From assembly GCF_042654245.1 (NCBI RefSeq), contig NZ_JBHSGI010000024.1, positions 496,001 through 560,000 on the forward strand: 64,000 bases of DNA, written 5' to 3'. The position numbers and the translations under genes were made by a program. How positions within the stretch are numbered: the first letter of the stretch is position 1; each line of letters begins with the position of its first letter. The notes below the pieces were generated by a model. That model was not told where the DNA came from. It worked only from the letters and a program-made list of their open reading frames with translations, and searched no databases. Origin of the DNA: Seohaeicola_A nanhaiensis. Lineage in GTDB: Bacteria; Pseudomonadota; Alphaproteobacteria; Rhodobacterales; Rhodobacteraceae. Positions 1 to 8,354 of this stretch are shown here, piece after piece.

Positions 1-1
1 G

Positions 2-328
2 GGCGGCACCAAGATGCCGGGCGAGCTGGAAAAGGCGATCACCGACAGCTTTGGCTCGGTCGCCAAGTTCAAGGAAGAATTCGGCGCCGCTGGCGGCGGG
101 CAATTCGGGTCGGGCTGGGCCTGGCTGGTCAAGGACAAGGACGGGTCGCTGAAGGTCACCAAGACCGAGAACGGCGTGAACCCCCTGTGCTTCGGTCAGA
201 CCGCGCTGCTGGGCTGCGATGTGTGGGAACACTCCTACTACATCGACTTCCGCAACAAGCGGCCGGCCTATCTGACCAACTTCCTCGACAACCTGGTCAA
301 CTGGGAAAACGTCGCCTCGCGCATGTGA
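2..328 (+). CDS. sodB: Superoxide dismutase (Fe/Mn family), C-terminal part
   Basis: The open frame enters from the left edge, so the N-terminal half is missing; about 108 residues remain. The metal-binding signature DVWEHSYY (Asp and His ligands) lies near position 220-243, preceded by the GGGQFGSGWAWLV core typical of the Fe/Mn SOD C-terminal domain. The family converts superoxide to hydrogen peroxide and oxygen in the cytoplasm. The C terminus is complete and is followed at once by a rho-independent terminator, so the gene probably ends its own transcript. Whether the metal is Fe or Mn cannot be decided from this fragment; Fe is usual in this group. Confidence 0.95.
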   Translation, partial: GGTKMPGELEKAITDSFGSVAKFKEEFGAAGGGQFGSGWAWLVKDKDGSLKVTKTENGVNPLCFGQTALLGCDVWEHSYYIDFRNKRPAYLTNFLDNLVNWENVASRM

Positions 329-352
329 GCGCTATGGTGTGACGAAGGATTG

Positions 353-386
353 CCGCCGGCGCCCGATGGGGTTGCCGGCGGTTTTT
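353..386 (+). terminator. Rho-independent terminator after sodB
   Basis: CCGCCGGC (353-360) pairs with GCCGGCGG (374-381) and is followed by TTTTT. It lies 24 nt after the sodB stop. Confidence 0.8.
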
Positions 387-405
387 GTTTGACTGACCTG
401 GATGG

Positions 406-1320
406 GTGGCGATGACCGGGACGACCAAGGGTATTCTGGCGACGGTCGGGACCTTCCTGATCTGGGGGTTTTCGCCGCTCTATTACAAGATGCTGGTGCA
501 TGTGCCGGCGGCCGAGGTGATGGCGCATCGGGTGATCTGGTCGCTGGTCTTCTTTGCCGCGCTGCTGGCGGTGCAGGGGCGGCTGGGCGAGGTGCGGGGC
601 GCGCTGAGGGGGCGGCGTCAGGTGGCGATCGTGGTTGCCGCCTCGGTGCTGATCTCGGTCAACTGGTTCATGCTGATCTATGCGACCCAGATCGACCGCG
701 TGACCGAGCTGAGCCTGGGCTATTACATCTATCCGCTGGTGGCGGTGCTGGCGGGGCGGTTTCTTTACGGTGAGCATCTGTCACGGTTGCAGGTCGCCGC
801 GGTGGCGATGGCCGGGGCGGCGGTGGCGCTGCTGACCTGGGGGCTGGGCGTGCTGCCCTGGATCTCGCTGTCGCTGGCGGTGACCTTCGGGTTGTACGGC
901 ATCCTCAAGAAAGGGTTGCCCGTCGGGCCGGTCGTCTCGGTCACGGCCGAGGTGGTGGTGCTGATGCCGGTGGTGGCGTTGCTGCTGTTTGCCGTCTACC
1001 GCGAGGGCGCGGGTCATTTCGGCGGGTCGATGGCCGATACGCTGCTGCTGATCGGGGCCGGGCCGATGACCGCGACTCCGCTGATCCTGTTCAGCTATGC
1101 GATCCGCCGCGTGGCGATGTCGACGGTGGGGCTGATGCTGTACATGAACCCGACGCTGCAGTTCTTCTGCGCGGTGGTGCTGTTCGGCGAGCCGTTCACC
1201 CGCTGGCACGCGGTGGCCTTTCCGGCGATCTGGCTGGCGCTGGCGCTGTTCACCTGGGAGGCGCTGCGCCAGGATCTGGCGGCGCGGCGGGCGGTGGCGC
1301 GGGCGGCGGAGAGTTCCTAG
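406..1320 (+). CDS. rarD: RarD-type EamA-family permease
   Basis: This 304-residue protein is built of about ten hydrophobic segments, as expected for the two EamA repeats of the drug/metabolite transporter superfamily. The N-terminal stretch with KGILATVGTFLIWGFSPLYYK and the AEVMAHRVIWS motif are characteristic of RarD, named from chloramphenicol sensitivity in other bacteria; the real substrate is unknown. The frame can start at GTG 406 or at ATG 412 (MTGTTKG). I give the longer form, but the ATG is at least as likely. It converges on the LOG-family gene and the two coding regions overlap by 4 nt at their stops. Confidence 0.85.
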   Translation: MAMTGTTKGILATVGTFLIWGFSPLYYKMLVHVPAAEVMAHRVIWSLVFFAALLAVQGRLGEVRGALRGRRQVAIVVAASVLISVNWFMLIYATQIDRVTELSLGYYIYPLVAVLAGRFLYGEHLSRLQVAAVAMAGAAVALLTWGLGVLPWISLSLAVTFGLYGILKKGLPVGPVVSVTAEVVVLMPVVALLLFAVYREGAGHFGGSMADTLLLIGAGPMTATPLILFSYAIRRVAMSTVGLMLYMNPTLQFFCAVVLFGEPFTRWHAVAFPAIWLALALFTWEALRQDLAARRAVARAAESS

Positions 1321-1859
1321 CCCCTGAGGAGCGCGATGGTGTCTTCGGGGGCGGCTGCGACCTGGAACAGCCCGGCGAGCGAGGCATCGGCAAAGCCCTG
1401 GTCGATCACATGGTCGATCAGGCGCAGGAGCGGATCCCAGTAGCCTTCGACGTTCAGGATCACGATGGGTTTGGCGTGCAGGCCAAGCTGCGCCCAGGTC
1501 AGCACCTCGAAGAGCTCGTCGAGCGAGCCGGCGCCGCCGGGCAGGACCACGACCGCATCGGCGTTCATCAGCATGACCTTCTTGCGCTCATGCATCGTCT
1601 CGGTGACGATATAGCGGGTGAGGTCGGTCTTGCCGACTTCCCAGGCGACGAGGTGGGCCGGGATGACCCCGAAGGTGTCGCCGCCGGCGGTCTGCGCGGC
1701 GCGGGCAACCTCGCCCATCAGGCCGACGTCACCCGCGCCATAGACCAGCCGCCAGCCTTCGGTGGCGAGGGCGGCGCCGAGCGTGCGCGCGGCCTGGGCA
1801 TAGGCCGGCATTGCTCCGGCGCGGGATCCGCAATAGACACATACGGATTTGACGGACAT
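1317..1859 (-). CDS. LOG family protein (TIGR00730, nucleoside monophosphate phosphoribohydrolase-like)
   Basis: The 180-residue Rossmann-type protein has the family hallmarks ERKKVM (91-96) and PGGAGSLDE (107-115). The consensus is PGGxGTxxE, so Ser replaces Thr. Characterised LOG enzymes hydrolyse nucleoside 5-prime-monophosphates, including cytokinin ribotides, to base plus ribose 5-phosphate; bacterial members often act on AMP or related nucleotides. I chose ATG 1859 (MSVKSVCVYCGS) with an AAAGG ribosome site upstream over an in-frame TTG at 1874. It is monocistronic and convergent with rarD. Confidence 0.88.
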   Translation of the reverse strand: MSVKSVCVYCGSRAGAMPAYAQAARTLGAALATEGWRLVYGAGDVGLMGEVARAAQTAGGDTFGVIPAHLVAWEVGKTDLTRYIVTETMHERKKVMLMNADAVVVLPGGAGSLDELFEVLTWAQLGLHAKPIVILNVEGYWDPLLRLIDHVIDQGFADASLAGLFQVAAAPEDTIALLRG

Positions 1860-1902
1860 GGGCGGGCCTTTCAACGATTTTTCGGGGAAACACAGAGGTG
1901 TT

Positions 1903-1931
1903 TTGACCGGTGATAGCGCGGTTGCTAGACT
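1903..1931 (+). promoter_or_regulatory. Sigma-70 type promoter of the LysM protein gene
   Basis: TTGACC (1903-1908), a 17-nt spacer and TAGACT (1926-1931) form a good housekeeping promoter. It would start transcription near 1938, about 44 nt before the ATG at 1982. Confidence 0.6.
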
Positions 1932-1981
1932 AGCTCAACTCTGCGGCCCGGGGGGCGGGCCCATTCTGGGGACAATAGCTT

Positions 1982-3850
1982 ATGGCAGGCCAGATCGGCG
2001 GCATCGGGACGACGGGACTTGCGGCTTTGGCGGTGGGGGCGGTGGCCCTGATCGGCGGCGGTGTGTGGTATGCCGGACGGGTGCCGGCGGTGGTCACGGA
2101 GCCGGCGGCGGTGGCGACTGTGGAGCCTTCGGCGAAGCCTGAGCCTGAGGCCAAGGCCGAGGTGCAGCCCGAGGCGAAGGCCGAGGTCGCGCCGCCGGTG
2201 GCCACGCCCGCGCCGGCCTTCGATGTCGTGCGGGTGGAGCCCGATGGCAGCGCGGTCATCGCGGGCAGCGCCGCGCCGGGCGCGCGGGTGGTCTTCCTGA
2301 TGGACGGCACCGAGGTGGGCGAGGCCAAGGCCGACGCGCAGGGCAAGTTCGCCGCCGTGCTGGCGCTGGATCTGGGCACGGCGCAGCATGTGCTGTCGAT
2401 GATGTCGGAGACCGGCGGCGACAAGGTCGCCTCGGAGGAACAGATCATTCTTGCGCCGGTCGCCGAGCCGGATGTGAAGGTGGCGGAGGCGGAGACGACC
2501 GCGCCTGCGGCGGATCCGGTGGCAAGCGCGGAGGAGTCCGGGACGGTGACGGAGGCGGCCGCAAAGCCCGAGGTTTCGACCGAGACGGTGGCGGATGGGA
2601 CTGCGGCCAAGCCGGACGGGACGGCTGTGGCGGATGGGACTGCGGCCAAGCCCGAAGGGACCGTGGTGGCGGATACGGTGCCGGCCAAGCCCGAAGGGAC
2701 CGTGGTGGCGGACGCGGCTGCGCCTGCCACGCCGCAGGTCGCTGACGCGCCTGCGCCGGGTGTGGCGGAGCCGAAGGCCGAGGCGGTTGCCACGGCTGAG
2801 CCTGTTGCGACTGCCGAGGGGACCGCGACCCGCGTTGCCGAAGCGGCTGAGGCCGGGACGTCTGGCCAGGGTGCTTCGCAGGTGGCAGAGGCCGATGCGG
2901 CGAAGGTGGCGGATGCTTCGGACGGCGCAGCGGCGCAGGTTTCCGGAACGGCGGAGGCCGGTGTGGCGAAGGTTGCCGAGGCGGCGGAGAGCGGGGCTGT
3001 GAAAGCGGCTGGAACGGCTGGCTCGGATGATGCGGGAACGGCGGCACCGTCGGAGGTCAAGCCCGTGGCCGAGAGCGCCACGGTGACGGCTGAGCCTGCG
3101 AAACCGGCGGAGAAGGTGGAGGCTGCCGAGGCTCCTGCAACGGATGCTGCGAAACCCGTCGAGACTGTGGCCGAAGCGCGGCCCAGGGTTCCGGTGCCGA
3201 CTCTCTCGGATCAGGCCAGCGCGCCGCAGGCGCCTGCGGCCGGGGGTGAGGCCTCGGGGCTGGGAACGCGGACCGCCGCGCCGGTGCAGACGCCGGTGGC
3301 GACCTCGGTTGCGGTGCTGAAGGCGACGAAGGATGGGGTGGAGGTGATCCAACCCGCGACGCCCGAGCGGCCCGAGGCAATGGAGCAGATCGCGCTGGAC
3401 ACGATCAGCTATTCCGAGGCGGGCGAGGTGCAGCTTGCCGGCCGGGCCGGCGGTCAGGCGACCGTACGGGTCTATCTCGACAACAAGGCGGTGGCCGATA
3501 TCGGAGCGGATGCAGGCGGCCAGTGGAAGGGCGAACTCAGCGGGATCAAGCCCGGCATCTACACCCTGCGGCTGGACGCGCTGAACGCGGGCGGCGAGGT
3601 GGTGAGCCGGCTGGAGACGCCGTTCAAGCGCGAATCTCCAGAGGTGCTGAACCCGCCGGCGCAGGAGAACATGCCCGACCAGGCGCCGGTGATCCGGGCG
3701 GTGACGGTGCAGAAGGGCGACACCCTGTGGGCCATCTCGCGCGAGCGCTATGGCGACGGGGTGCTGTATGTGCGGGTGTTCGACGCCAACCGCGACAGCA
3801 TCCGCGACCCGGATCTGATCTATCCCGGGCAGGTCTTCTCGATCCCCTGA
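1982..3850 (+). CDS. Membrane-anchored LysM protein with low-complexity Ala/Pro/Glu-rich linker
   Basis: The protein has 622 residues. An N-terminal hydrophobic segment (about 10-30) serves as signal anchor, followed by a beta-rich Ig-like module (about 75-155, FDVVRVEPDGSAVIAGSA). A long Ala/Glu/Pro/Thr/Val-rich linker includes three 13-residue units (203-241, VADGTAAKPEGT type). A second Ig-like module lies near 460-550, and a C-terminal LysM domain (573-622, VQKGDTLWAISRERYG) would bind peptidoglycan. The layout suggests a periplasmic cell-wall-binding protein tethered to the inner membrane. LysM proteins of this shape are common in Rhodobacteraceae, but I know of no assigned function. Confidence 0.85.
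   Translation: MAGQIGGIGTTGLAALAVGAVALIGGGVWYAGRVPAVVTEPAAVATVEPSAKPEPEAKAEVQPEAKAEVAPPVATPAPAFDVVRVEPDGSAVIAGSAAPGARVVFLMDGTEVGEAKADAQGKFAAVLALDLGTAQHVLSMMSETGGDKVASEEQIILAPVAEPDVKVAEAETTAPAADPVASAEESGTVTEAAAKPEVSTETVADGTAAKPDGTAVADGTAAKPEGTVVADTVPAKPEGTVVADAAAPATPQVADAPAPGVAEPKAEAVATAEPVATAEGTATRVAEAAEAGTSGQGASQVAEADAAKVADASDGAAAQVSGTAEAGVAKVAEAAESGAVKAAGTAGSDDAGTAAPSEVKPVAESATVTAEPAKPAEKVEAAEAPATDAAKPVETVAEARPRVPVPTLSDQASAPQAPAAGGEASGLGTRTAAPVQTPVATSVAVLKATKDGVEVIQPATPERPEAMEQIALDTISYSEAGEVQLAGRAGGQATVRVYLDNKAVADIGADAGGQWKGELSGIKPGIYTLRLDALNAGGEVVSRLETPFKRESPEVLNPPAQENMPDQAPVIRAVTVQKGDTLWAISRERYGDGVLYVRVFDANRDSIRDPDLIYPGQVFSIP
2588..2704 (+). repeat. Three in-frame 39-bp tandem repeats in the LysM gene
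   Basis: Units lie at 2588-2626, 2627-2665 and 2666-2704, with a decaying partial copy after them. Each encodes 13 residues of the form VAD(G/T)xxAKP(D/E)GTx. Because the unit is a multiple of three, copy-number change would alter linker length without a frameshift. Confidence 0.85.
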
Positions 3851-3888
3851 GTGGTGGCGCGCTCTGGTAAATCCGCGGGCGCGCCCGT

Positions 3889-5724
3889 ATGTCAGGGACG
3901 CGCAGCGCGGAAAACAAGATGACAGGCAAGGACAAGGACACCTCGCAGGAGCGCCGCTCGGCGCTGAGCATCCTTCACAAGGTGTCGCCCTACCTTTGGC
4001 CGAGCGACGACCGGGGGCTGCGCATTCGCGTGGTGGTGGCGCTGGCGCTGCTGGTGGTGGCCAAGCTGATCGCGGTCTATACGCCGGTGCTGTACAAGCA
4101 GGCGGTGGACAGTCTGGCCAAGGACGGGGTGCCGGCGCTGGCGCTGGGCGCGGTGGGGCTGACGGTGGCCTATGGCGTGGCGCGGGCGTTGAACGTCGGG
4201 CTGCAGCAATGGCGCGACGCGCTGTTCGCGCCGGTGGCGCAGCGGGCGCTGCGCAAGCTGGCGCTGGAGACCTTCCGCCACATCCATCACCTGTCGATGC
4301 GCTATCACATCAGCCGCAAGACCGGCGGGCTGAGCCGGATCATCGAGCGCGGGGTGAAGGGCGTCGACTTTCTGCTGCGCTTCCTGGTGTTCAACGTCGG
4401 GCCGCTGGTGCTGGAACTGGCGCTGGTGGCGATCATCCTCGCCTGGCTGTTCGGGGTCTGGTACCTGGTCATCGTGGCGGTGACGATCGCGATCTATGTC
4501 TGGTTCACCTTCAAGGTGACCGAATGGCGCGTGAAGCTGCGCCGCGAGATGAACGATCAGGACACCGACGCCAACCAGAAGGCGATCGACAGTCTGCTGA
4601 ACTATGAGACGGTCAAGTATTTCGATGCCGAGGAGCGCGAGGCGGCGCGCTATGACGTGGCGATGGCAGCCTATGAGAAGGCGGCGCTGCTGACGGCCTA
4701 TTCGCTGGCCTTCCTGAACGGCGGGCAGGCGGTGATCATCACCGCCGGGCTGGTGGGCGTCATGGTGCTGGCGGCGATGGGCGTGCAGGCCGGGGCGCTG
4801 ACGGTGGGCGATTTCGTCATGGTCAACGCCTACATGATCCAGATCACCGTGCCGCTGAACTTTCTCGGCACGGTCTATCGCGAGATCCGGCAGGCGCTGA
4901 TCGACATGGGCGACATGTTCGAGTTGCTGGAACAGCCGCAGGAGGTGCAGGACAAGCCCGGCGCCGCGGATCTGCGGGTCGAGGGCGGCGAGATCGTGCT
5001 GGACGACGTGCGCTTTGGCTATGACCCCGACCGGGTGATCCTGAAGGGCGTGACGATCCGGGCGGGCGCGGGCGAGAGCGTGGCCATCGTGGGCGCGACC
5101 GGGTCGGGCAAGTCGACCATTGGGCGGCTGCTGTTCCGGTTCTACGACGTGACGGGCGGGGCGCTGCGGATCGACGGGCAGGATGTGCGCGACGTGACGC
5201 AGGCGAGCCTTCATGCGGCCATCGGGGTGGTGCCGCAGGACACGGTGCTGTTCAACGACACCATCCGTTACAACATCGCCTATGGCCGCGCCGGGGCAAG
5301 CCAGGACGAGGTCGAGGCGGCGGCGCGGGCGGCGCAGATCCACGATTTCATCGTGTCGCTGCCACAGGGCTATGACACCCAGGTGGGCGAGCGCGGGCTG
5401 AAGCTGTCGGGCGGCGAGAAGCAGCGGGTGGGCATCGCACGGACGCTGCTGAAGAACCCGCCGATCCTGCTTCTGGACGAGGCGACCAGCGCGCTGGACA
5501 CCGAGACCGAGCAGGAGATCAAGGCCGCGCTGGACCGGGCCGGGCAGGGGCGCACGGTGATCACCATCGCGCACCGGCTGTCGACGGTGATGGAGGCGGA
5601 CCGGATCGTGGTGCTGGAGGCGGGCGAGGTGGTCGAGCAGGGCTCGCACGCGGAACTGCTGGCCAAGAACGGGCGCTATTCGGTGCTGTGGAACCGCCAG
5701 CAGATGGAAGACGACGCCGCCTGA
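3889..5724 (+). CDS. Atm1/HMT1-type ABC exporter (fused permease and ATPase)
   Basis: The 611-residue half-transporter has an N-terminal six-helix domain and a C-terminal ATPase. Walker A GATGSGKST lies near 401-411, the signature LSGGEKQ near 506-512 and Walker B ILLLDEATS near 526. The N-terminal region (SPYLWPSDDRGLRIRVVVAL) matches the ABCB6/ABCB7/Atm1 group, whose bacterial members export glutathione-linked metal or sulfur species and protect against heavy metals. It should work as a homodimer in the inner membrane. An internal ATG at 3919 (MTGKDKD), preceded by GGAAAA, may be the true start. It lies 38 nt downstream of the LysM gene and 58 nt upstream of ogt. Confidence 0.9.
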   Translation: MSGTRSAENKMTGKDKDTSQERRSALSILHKVSPYLWPSDDRGLRIRVVVALALLVVAKLIAVYTPVLYKQAVDSLAKDGVPALALGAVGLTVAYGVARALNVGLQQWRDALFAPVAQRALRKLALETFRHIHHLSMRYHISRKTGGLSRIIERGVKGVDFLLRFLVFNVGPLVLELALVAIILAWLFGVWYLVIVAVTIAIYVWFTFKVTEWRVKLRREMNDQDTDANQKAIDSLLNYETVKYFDAEEREAARYDVAMAAYEKAALLTAYSLAFLNGGQAVIITAGLVGVMVLAAMGVQAGALTVGDFVMVNAYMIQITVPLNFLGTVYREIRQALIDMGDMFELLEQPQEVQDKPGAADLRVEGGEIVLDDVRFGYDPDRVILKGVTIRAGAGESVAIVGATGSGKSTIGRLLFRFYDVTGGALRIDGQDVRDVTQASLHAAIGVVPQDTVLFNDTIRYNIAYGRAGASQDEVEAAARAAQIHDFIVSLPQGYDTQVGERGLKLSGGEKQRVGIARTLLKNPPILLLDEATSALDTETEQEIKAALDRAGQGRTVITIAHRLSTVMEADRIVVLEAGEVVEQGSHAELLAKNGRYSVLWNRQQMEDDAA

Positions 5725-5782
5725 GGCGGGCACTGGAAATGCGTCGTGCGCGATGCCATGTTGATCGGGCAGGAGGCGCGGC

Positions 5783-6235
5783 ATGAAACGCTCGATCCCA
5801 TCGCCCTATGGCCCGCTGGTCGTGACCGTCGAGGACGGCGCGCTGACGCGGCTGACCTGGAGCGGGGTGCGGCACGCGGACGAGGATCCGCTGCTGCTGG
5901 AAGCCGAGGCGCAGCTGGCCGACTATTTCGCGGGCGCCCGGCAGGGCTTTGATCTGCCGCTGCGGGTCGAGGGGTCGGAGTTCCAGCGCGCGGTCTGTGC
6001 GGCGATGCTGGCGATCCCCTACGGGCATACGCGCACCTATGGGCAGATCGCGCGGGACCTGGGTGCGCCGGCGCAGGCGGTGGGACAGGGCTGTGGCGCC
6101 AATCCGCTGCCGATCGTCATTCCCTGCCATCGCGTGCTGGGGGCCAACGGGTTGGGCGGTTTTTCGGCGCAGGGCGGGATCGAGACCAAGGTGGCGCTTC
6201 TGCGTCACGAGGGGGCGGCAGGGCTGCTGATATGA
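5783..6235 (+). CDS. ogt: Methylated-DNA--protein-cysteine methyltransferase
   Basis: The 150-residue protein carries the active-site motif PCHRV with acceptor Cys115. It also has the preceding helix-turn-helix region (FQRAVCAAMLAIPYGHTRTYGQIA) that flips the damaged base. It removes methyl groups from O6-methylguanine in a suicide reaction. The length fits Ogt/MGMT without an Ada regulatory domain. The ribosome site AGGAGG precedes the ATG. It probably shares a transcript with the ABC exporter. Confidence 0.93.
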   Translation: MKRSIPSPYGPLVVTVEDGALTRLTWSGVRHADEDPLLLEAEAQLADYFAGARQGFDLPLRVEGSEFQRAVCAAMLAIPYGHTRTYGQIARDLGAPAQAVGQGCGANPLPIVIPCHRVLGANGLGGFSAQGGIETKVALLRHEGAAGLLI

Positions 6236-6307
6236 CGCAGATCAAGGCCGCCGGGGCGGCAGGCCCCTAGCCTGAACAATGACTTACACTTCGGGAAGGA
6301 GAACCCC

Positions 6308-6775
6308 ATGAGCGACCAGAAAGACCGCGCTGCCCTGAAACAGGCGGTCCGCGCCCGCATGCTGGAACTGGAAGAGGGCGAGTTGGCTGCCGCGCGCGCG
6401 CATTACGAGCGGTTCCTAGGCGAGGCCAAGCTGGACGACCGCGAGGGGCACGACAACTCGGACATCGCGGAAAGCCGCGAGAGCGCCGATCTGGCGGCGG
6501 CCTTCGACGGGCCGGTGCATACGCATCAGGCCAAGTTGGACGCCATCGAGGCGCTGGATTTTGCGGTGACGGATCGGGTCGGGCCGGGCGCGGTGGTGTC
6601 GTTCAACAAGCGCCATTTCGTGGTGGCGGTGTCGACCTCGGCCTTTGAGTGCGAGGGGCGCAGCTATATGGGAATCTCGACCCAGAGCCCGATCTACGCG
6701 GCCATCGACGGGTTGAAGAAGGGGGAGAGCTTTACCTTCAACGGGCGCAAGACCAAGCTGGACGAGGTGTTCTGA
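6308..6775 (+). CDS. GreA/GreB-related RNA polymerase secondary-channel factor (putative)
   Basis: The 155-residue protein has two N-terminal helices joined by an acidic turn (DREGHDNSDIAES, about 43-55). A beta-rich C-terminal half contains VGPGAVVSFNKRHFVVAVS and ISTQSPIYAAIDGLKKGESF. The C-terminal pattern resembles the GreA/GreB FKBP-like domain, and the acidic turn sits where Gre/DksA factors place catalytic or modulatory acids. Sequence similarity to true GreA is weak, so this is a fold-level inference. A strong AAGGAG site precedes the ATG. It is convergent with pcs, 4 nt away. Confidence 0.6.
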   Translation: MSDQKDRAALKQAVRARMLELEEGELAAARAHYERFLGEAKLDDREGHDNSDIAESRESADLAAAFDGPVHTHQAKLDAIEALDFAVTDRVGPGAVVSFNKRHFVVAVSTSAFECEGRSYMGISTQSPIYAAIDGLKKGESFTFNGRKTKLDEVF

Positions 6776-6779
6776 GGCC

Positions 6780-7472
6780 TCAGCCGCGCTGGGGGATGAT
6801 CATCTGGGCGATGCCGGCGAAGAGCAGGTAGAAGCTGGTCAGCATCAGCCCCCAGTGTGCCCAGCTTTCGGGGTGGAAATCGACCCAGGCGGCCCAGCCG
6901 CCGAAGAAGGTCCAGGCCAGCGCCATCGGCAGGGTGATCACGCGCCAGCGTTCGGTGCGCACCGGATGGACGAATTTCAGCGGCACGAACATCGTGGCGG
7001 CGAGCACCGTCACGATGACGAGGCTGACCCAGAAATTGGGCTCCAGCGCGAAGATCACCAGCACGACCATGTTCCAGCAGCCGGGGAAGCCGGAGAAGGA
7101 ATTGTCCTTGGTCTTCATGCGGGTGTCGCAGAAATACATGGCCGAGGCGAAGGTGATGACGATGATCGCGACCCAGCCGGTCCAGCCGTCCATCAGCCCC
7201 GACTTGAACAGCGCAAAGGCGGGGATGAAGACATAGGTCAGGTAGTCGATGATCAGGTCGAGCAGCACACCGTCGAACTGCGGGGCGTATTCCTTGACCT
7301 CGAACCTGCGCGCCAACGGGCCGTCGAAGCCGTCGACGAAGAAGGCGACAACCAGCCAGAGGAACATGAGATCCCATTTGGCATCGACCGCCGCCAGCAT
7401 GGCGAGCATTGCGAAAACGGCGCCAGTGGCGGTGAAGAGGTGGACCAGGGTGGCGCGCATCTGTCGTGTCAT
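6780..7472 (-). CDS. pcs: Phosphatidylcholine synthase
   Basis: The 230-residue multi-spanning protein carries the CDP-alcohol phosphatidyltransferase motif in the form specific to bacterial Pcs: DGPLAR, twelve residues, G, three residues, D, three residues, D (DGPLARRFE ... DGVLLDLIIDY). Ordinary family members have eight residues in that gap. The enzyme condenses choline with CDP-diacylglycerol to give phosphatidylcholine in one step. That route is typical of plant- and eukaryote-associated and marine alphaproteobacteria. The start at MTRQMRATLVH could also be the second Met. Confidence 0.92.
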   Translation of the reverse strand: MTRQMRATLVHLFTATGAVFAMLAMLAAVDAKWDLMFLWLVVAFFVDGFDGPLARRFEVKEYAPQFDGVLLDLIIDYLTYVFIPAFALFKSGLMDGWTGWVAIIVITFASAMYFCDTRMKTKDNSFSGFPGCWNMVVLVIFALEPNFWVSLVIVTVLAATMFVPLKFVHPVRTERWRVITLPMALAWTFFGGWAAWVDFHPESWAHWGLMLTSFYLLFAGIAQMIIPQRG

Positions 7473-7562
7473 GGGGGACTCATGCCAGCACAGGGCGGGC
7501 GATGCAAAGGGATTTCTGGCGTTTTGCCGCGCTGGCGGTTTTGGTCCGGGGGTGCCGCCGCA

Positions 7563-8177
7563 TCAGGCGGCAGCCAGTTCTCCCAGCTTGCGCAGCGCCT
7601 CGGCGGTGTCCTTGATGTGATTCTTGAGCGCGGTGGCCGCCTTTTTCAGCATCGCGCGCAGGGTCTTGACCACGGTGAACAGGCCGCTGACCTGACCGAT
7701 CCACTTGAACATCATCATCAGCACGCGGCGGAAGGTGTCGATGAGCTTGAGCAGGGGCGAGATGAGGTTCAGGCGGCTGATGAAGGCGAGGACGCTGGTC
7801 AGCAGCTTGTTGATGAAGGTGGCGATCTTCTTGAGGATGGACTTGAGCCGGGCGACGATGGCGGCGGGGCTGGCGGCCTTGGCGATGAGCTTGAGCGCCC
7901 TGGCGAGGGACTGGAGGATGGCCTCGATCTCGGCCAGCAGGGGCTCGGCCCGTTCCAGCAGGTCGTTGGCTGCCTTTAGGAAGGCGTCGACCGTCTGCTT
8001 GCCGACGACGGAGATGAACTGGGTCAGGCCCTGGCCAATCGCCTTGATCAGGTTCTTGAGGAAGCTGACCATGGTCTTGAGGTTGGACTTCAACGTTTTC
8101 TGCAGATCCTGGAACCAAGACTGGAGTCGGTCGAGGGTGTCCTGAACCGGGGCGAGGGGGGAGTTGGATTGCGGCAT
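7563..8177 (-). CDS. Unknown Lys/Leu-rich all-helical protein
   Basis: I do not recognise this 204-residue protein. It is almost wholly amphipathic helix with regularly spaced Lys and hydrophobics (for example TLKSNLKTMVSFLKNLIKAI), and contains no Cys or Tyr. It has no signal peptide and no sustained membrane segment. The composition recalls lipid- or granule-coating proteins such as phasins or exchangeable apolipoproteins, but no signature supports that. A good ribosome site (AAAGGGAT) precedes ATG 8177. It stands alone between pcs and a divergently transcribed secreted protein. Confidence 0.75.
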   Translation of the reverse strand: MPQSNSPLAPVQDTLDRLQSWFQDLQKTLKSNLKTMVSFLKNLIKAIGQGLTQFISVVGKQTVDAFLKAANDLLERAEPLLAEIEAILQSLARALKLIAKAASPAAIVARLKSILKKIATFINKLLTSVLAFISRLNLISPLLKLIDTFRRVLMMMFKWIGQVSGLFTVVKTLRAMLKKAATALKNHIKDTAEALRKLGELAAA

Positions 8178-8262
8178 GGGTAGAATCCCTTTGGTGAAAA
8201 TATGGACCCCGGGGCAGGCCCGGGCGGCCGGAAAATTCGGCTGTGGACAGGGTGCGGGCAGA

Positions 8263-8277
8263 TTGACGTTGGGTCAA
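8263..8277. promoter_or_regulatory. Inverted repeat TTGAC-N5-GTCAA between divergent genes
   Basis: TTGAC (8263-8267) and GTCAA (8273-8277) form a perfect palindrome between the helical protein gene and the secreted protein gene. It could be an operator or a pair of overlapping -35 elements; no good -10 is evident. Confidence 0.35.
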
Positions 8278-8354
8278 GTGAGAATGGCGCCTCGTAGGGT
8301 TGGATGTCCTCGTGCGGCGCCACAGGTTGCTGTAGGCTTGTGTCTGGAGGCGAG

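Noticed and set aside
2588..2704. Possible CRISPR-like array
   Set aside because: The units are contiguous, lack spacers, and encode an in-frame protein repeat.
1925..3352. Arg/Ser-rich and Ala/Ser-rich minus-strand frames opposite the LysM gene
   Set aside because: They arise from the repetitive GC-rich linker; the LysM frame has an anchor, beta domains and a LysM domain.
3892..5784. A 630-codon minus-strand frame opposite the ABC exporter
   Set aside because: Arg/His/Gln-rich composition with no motif; it mirrors the exporter codons.
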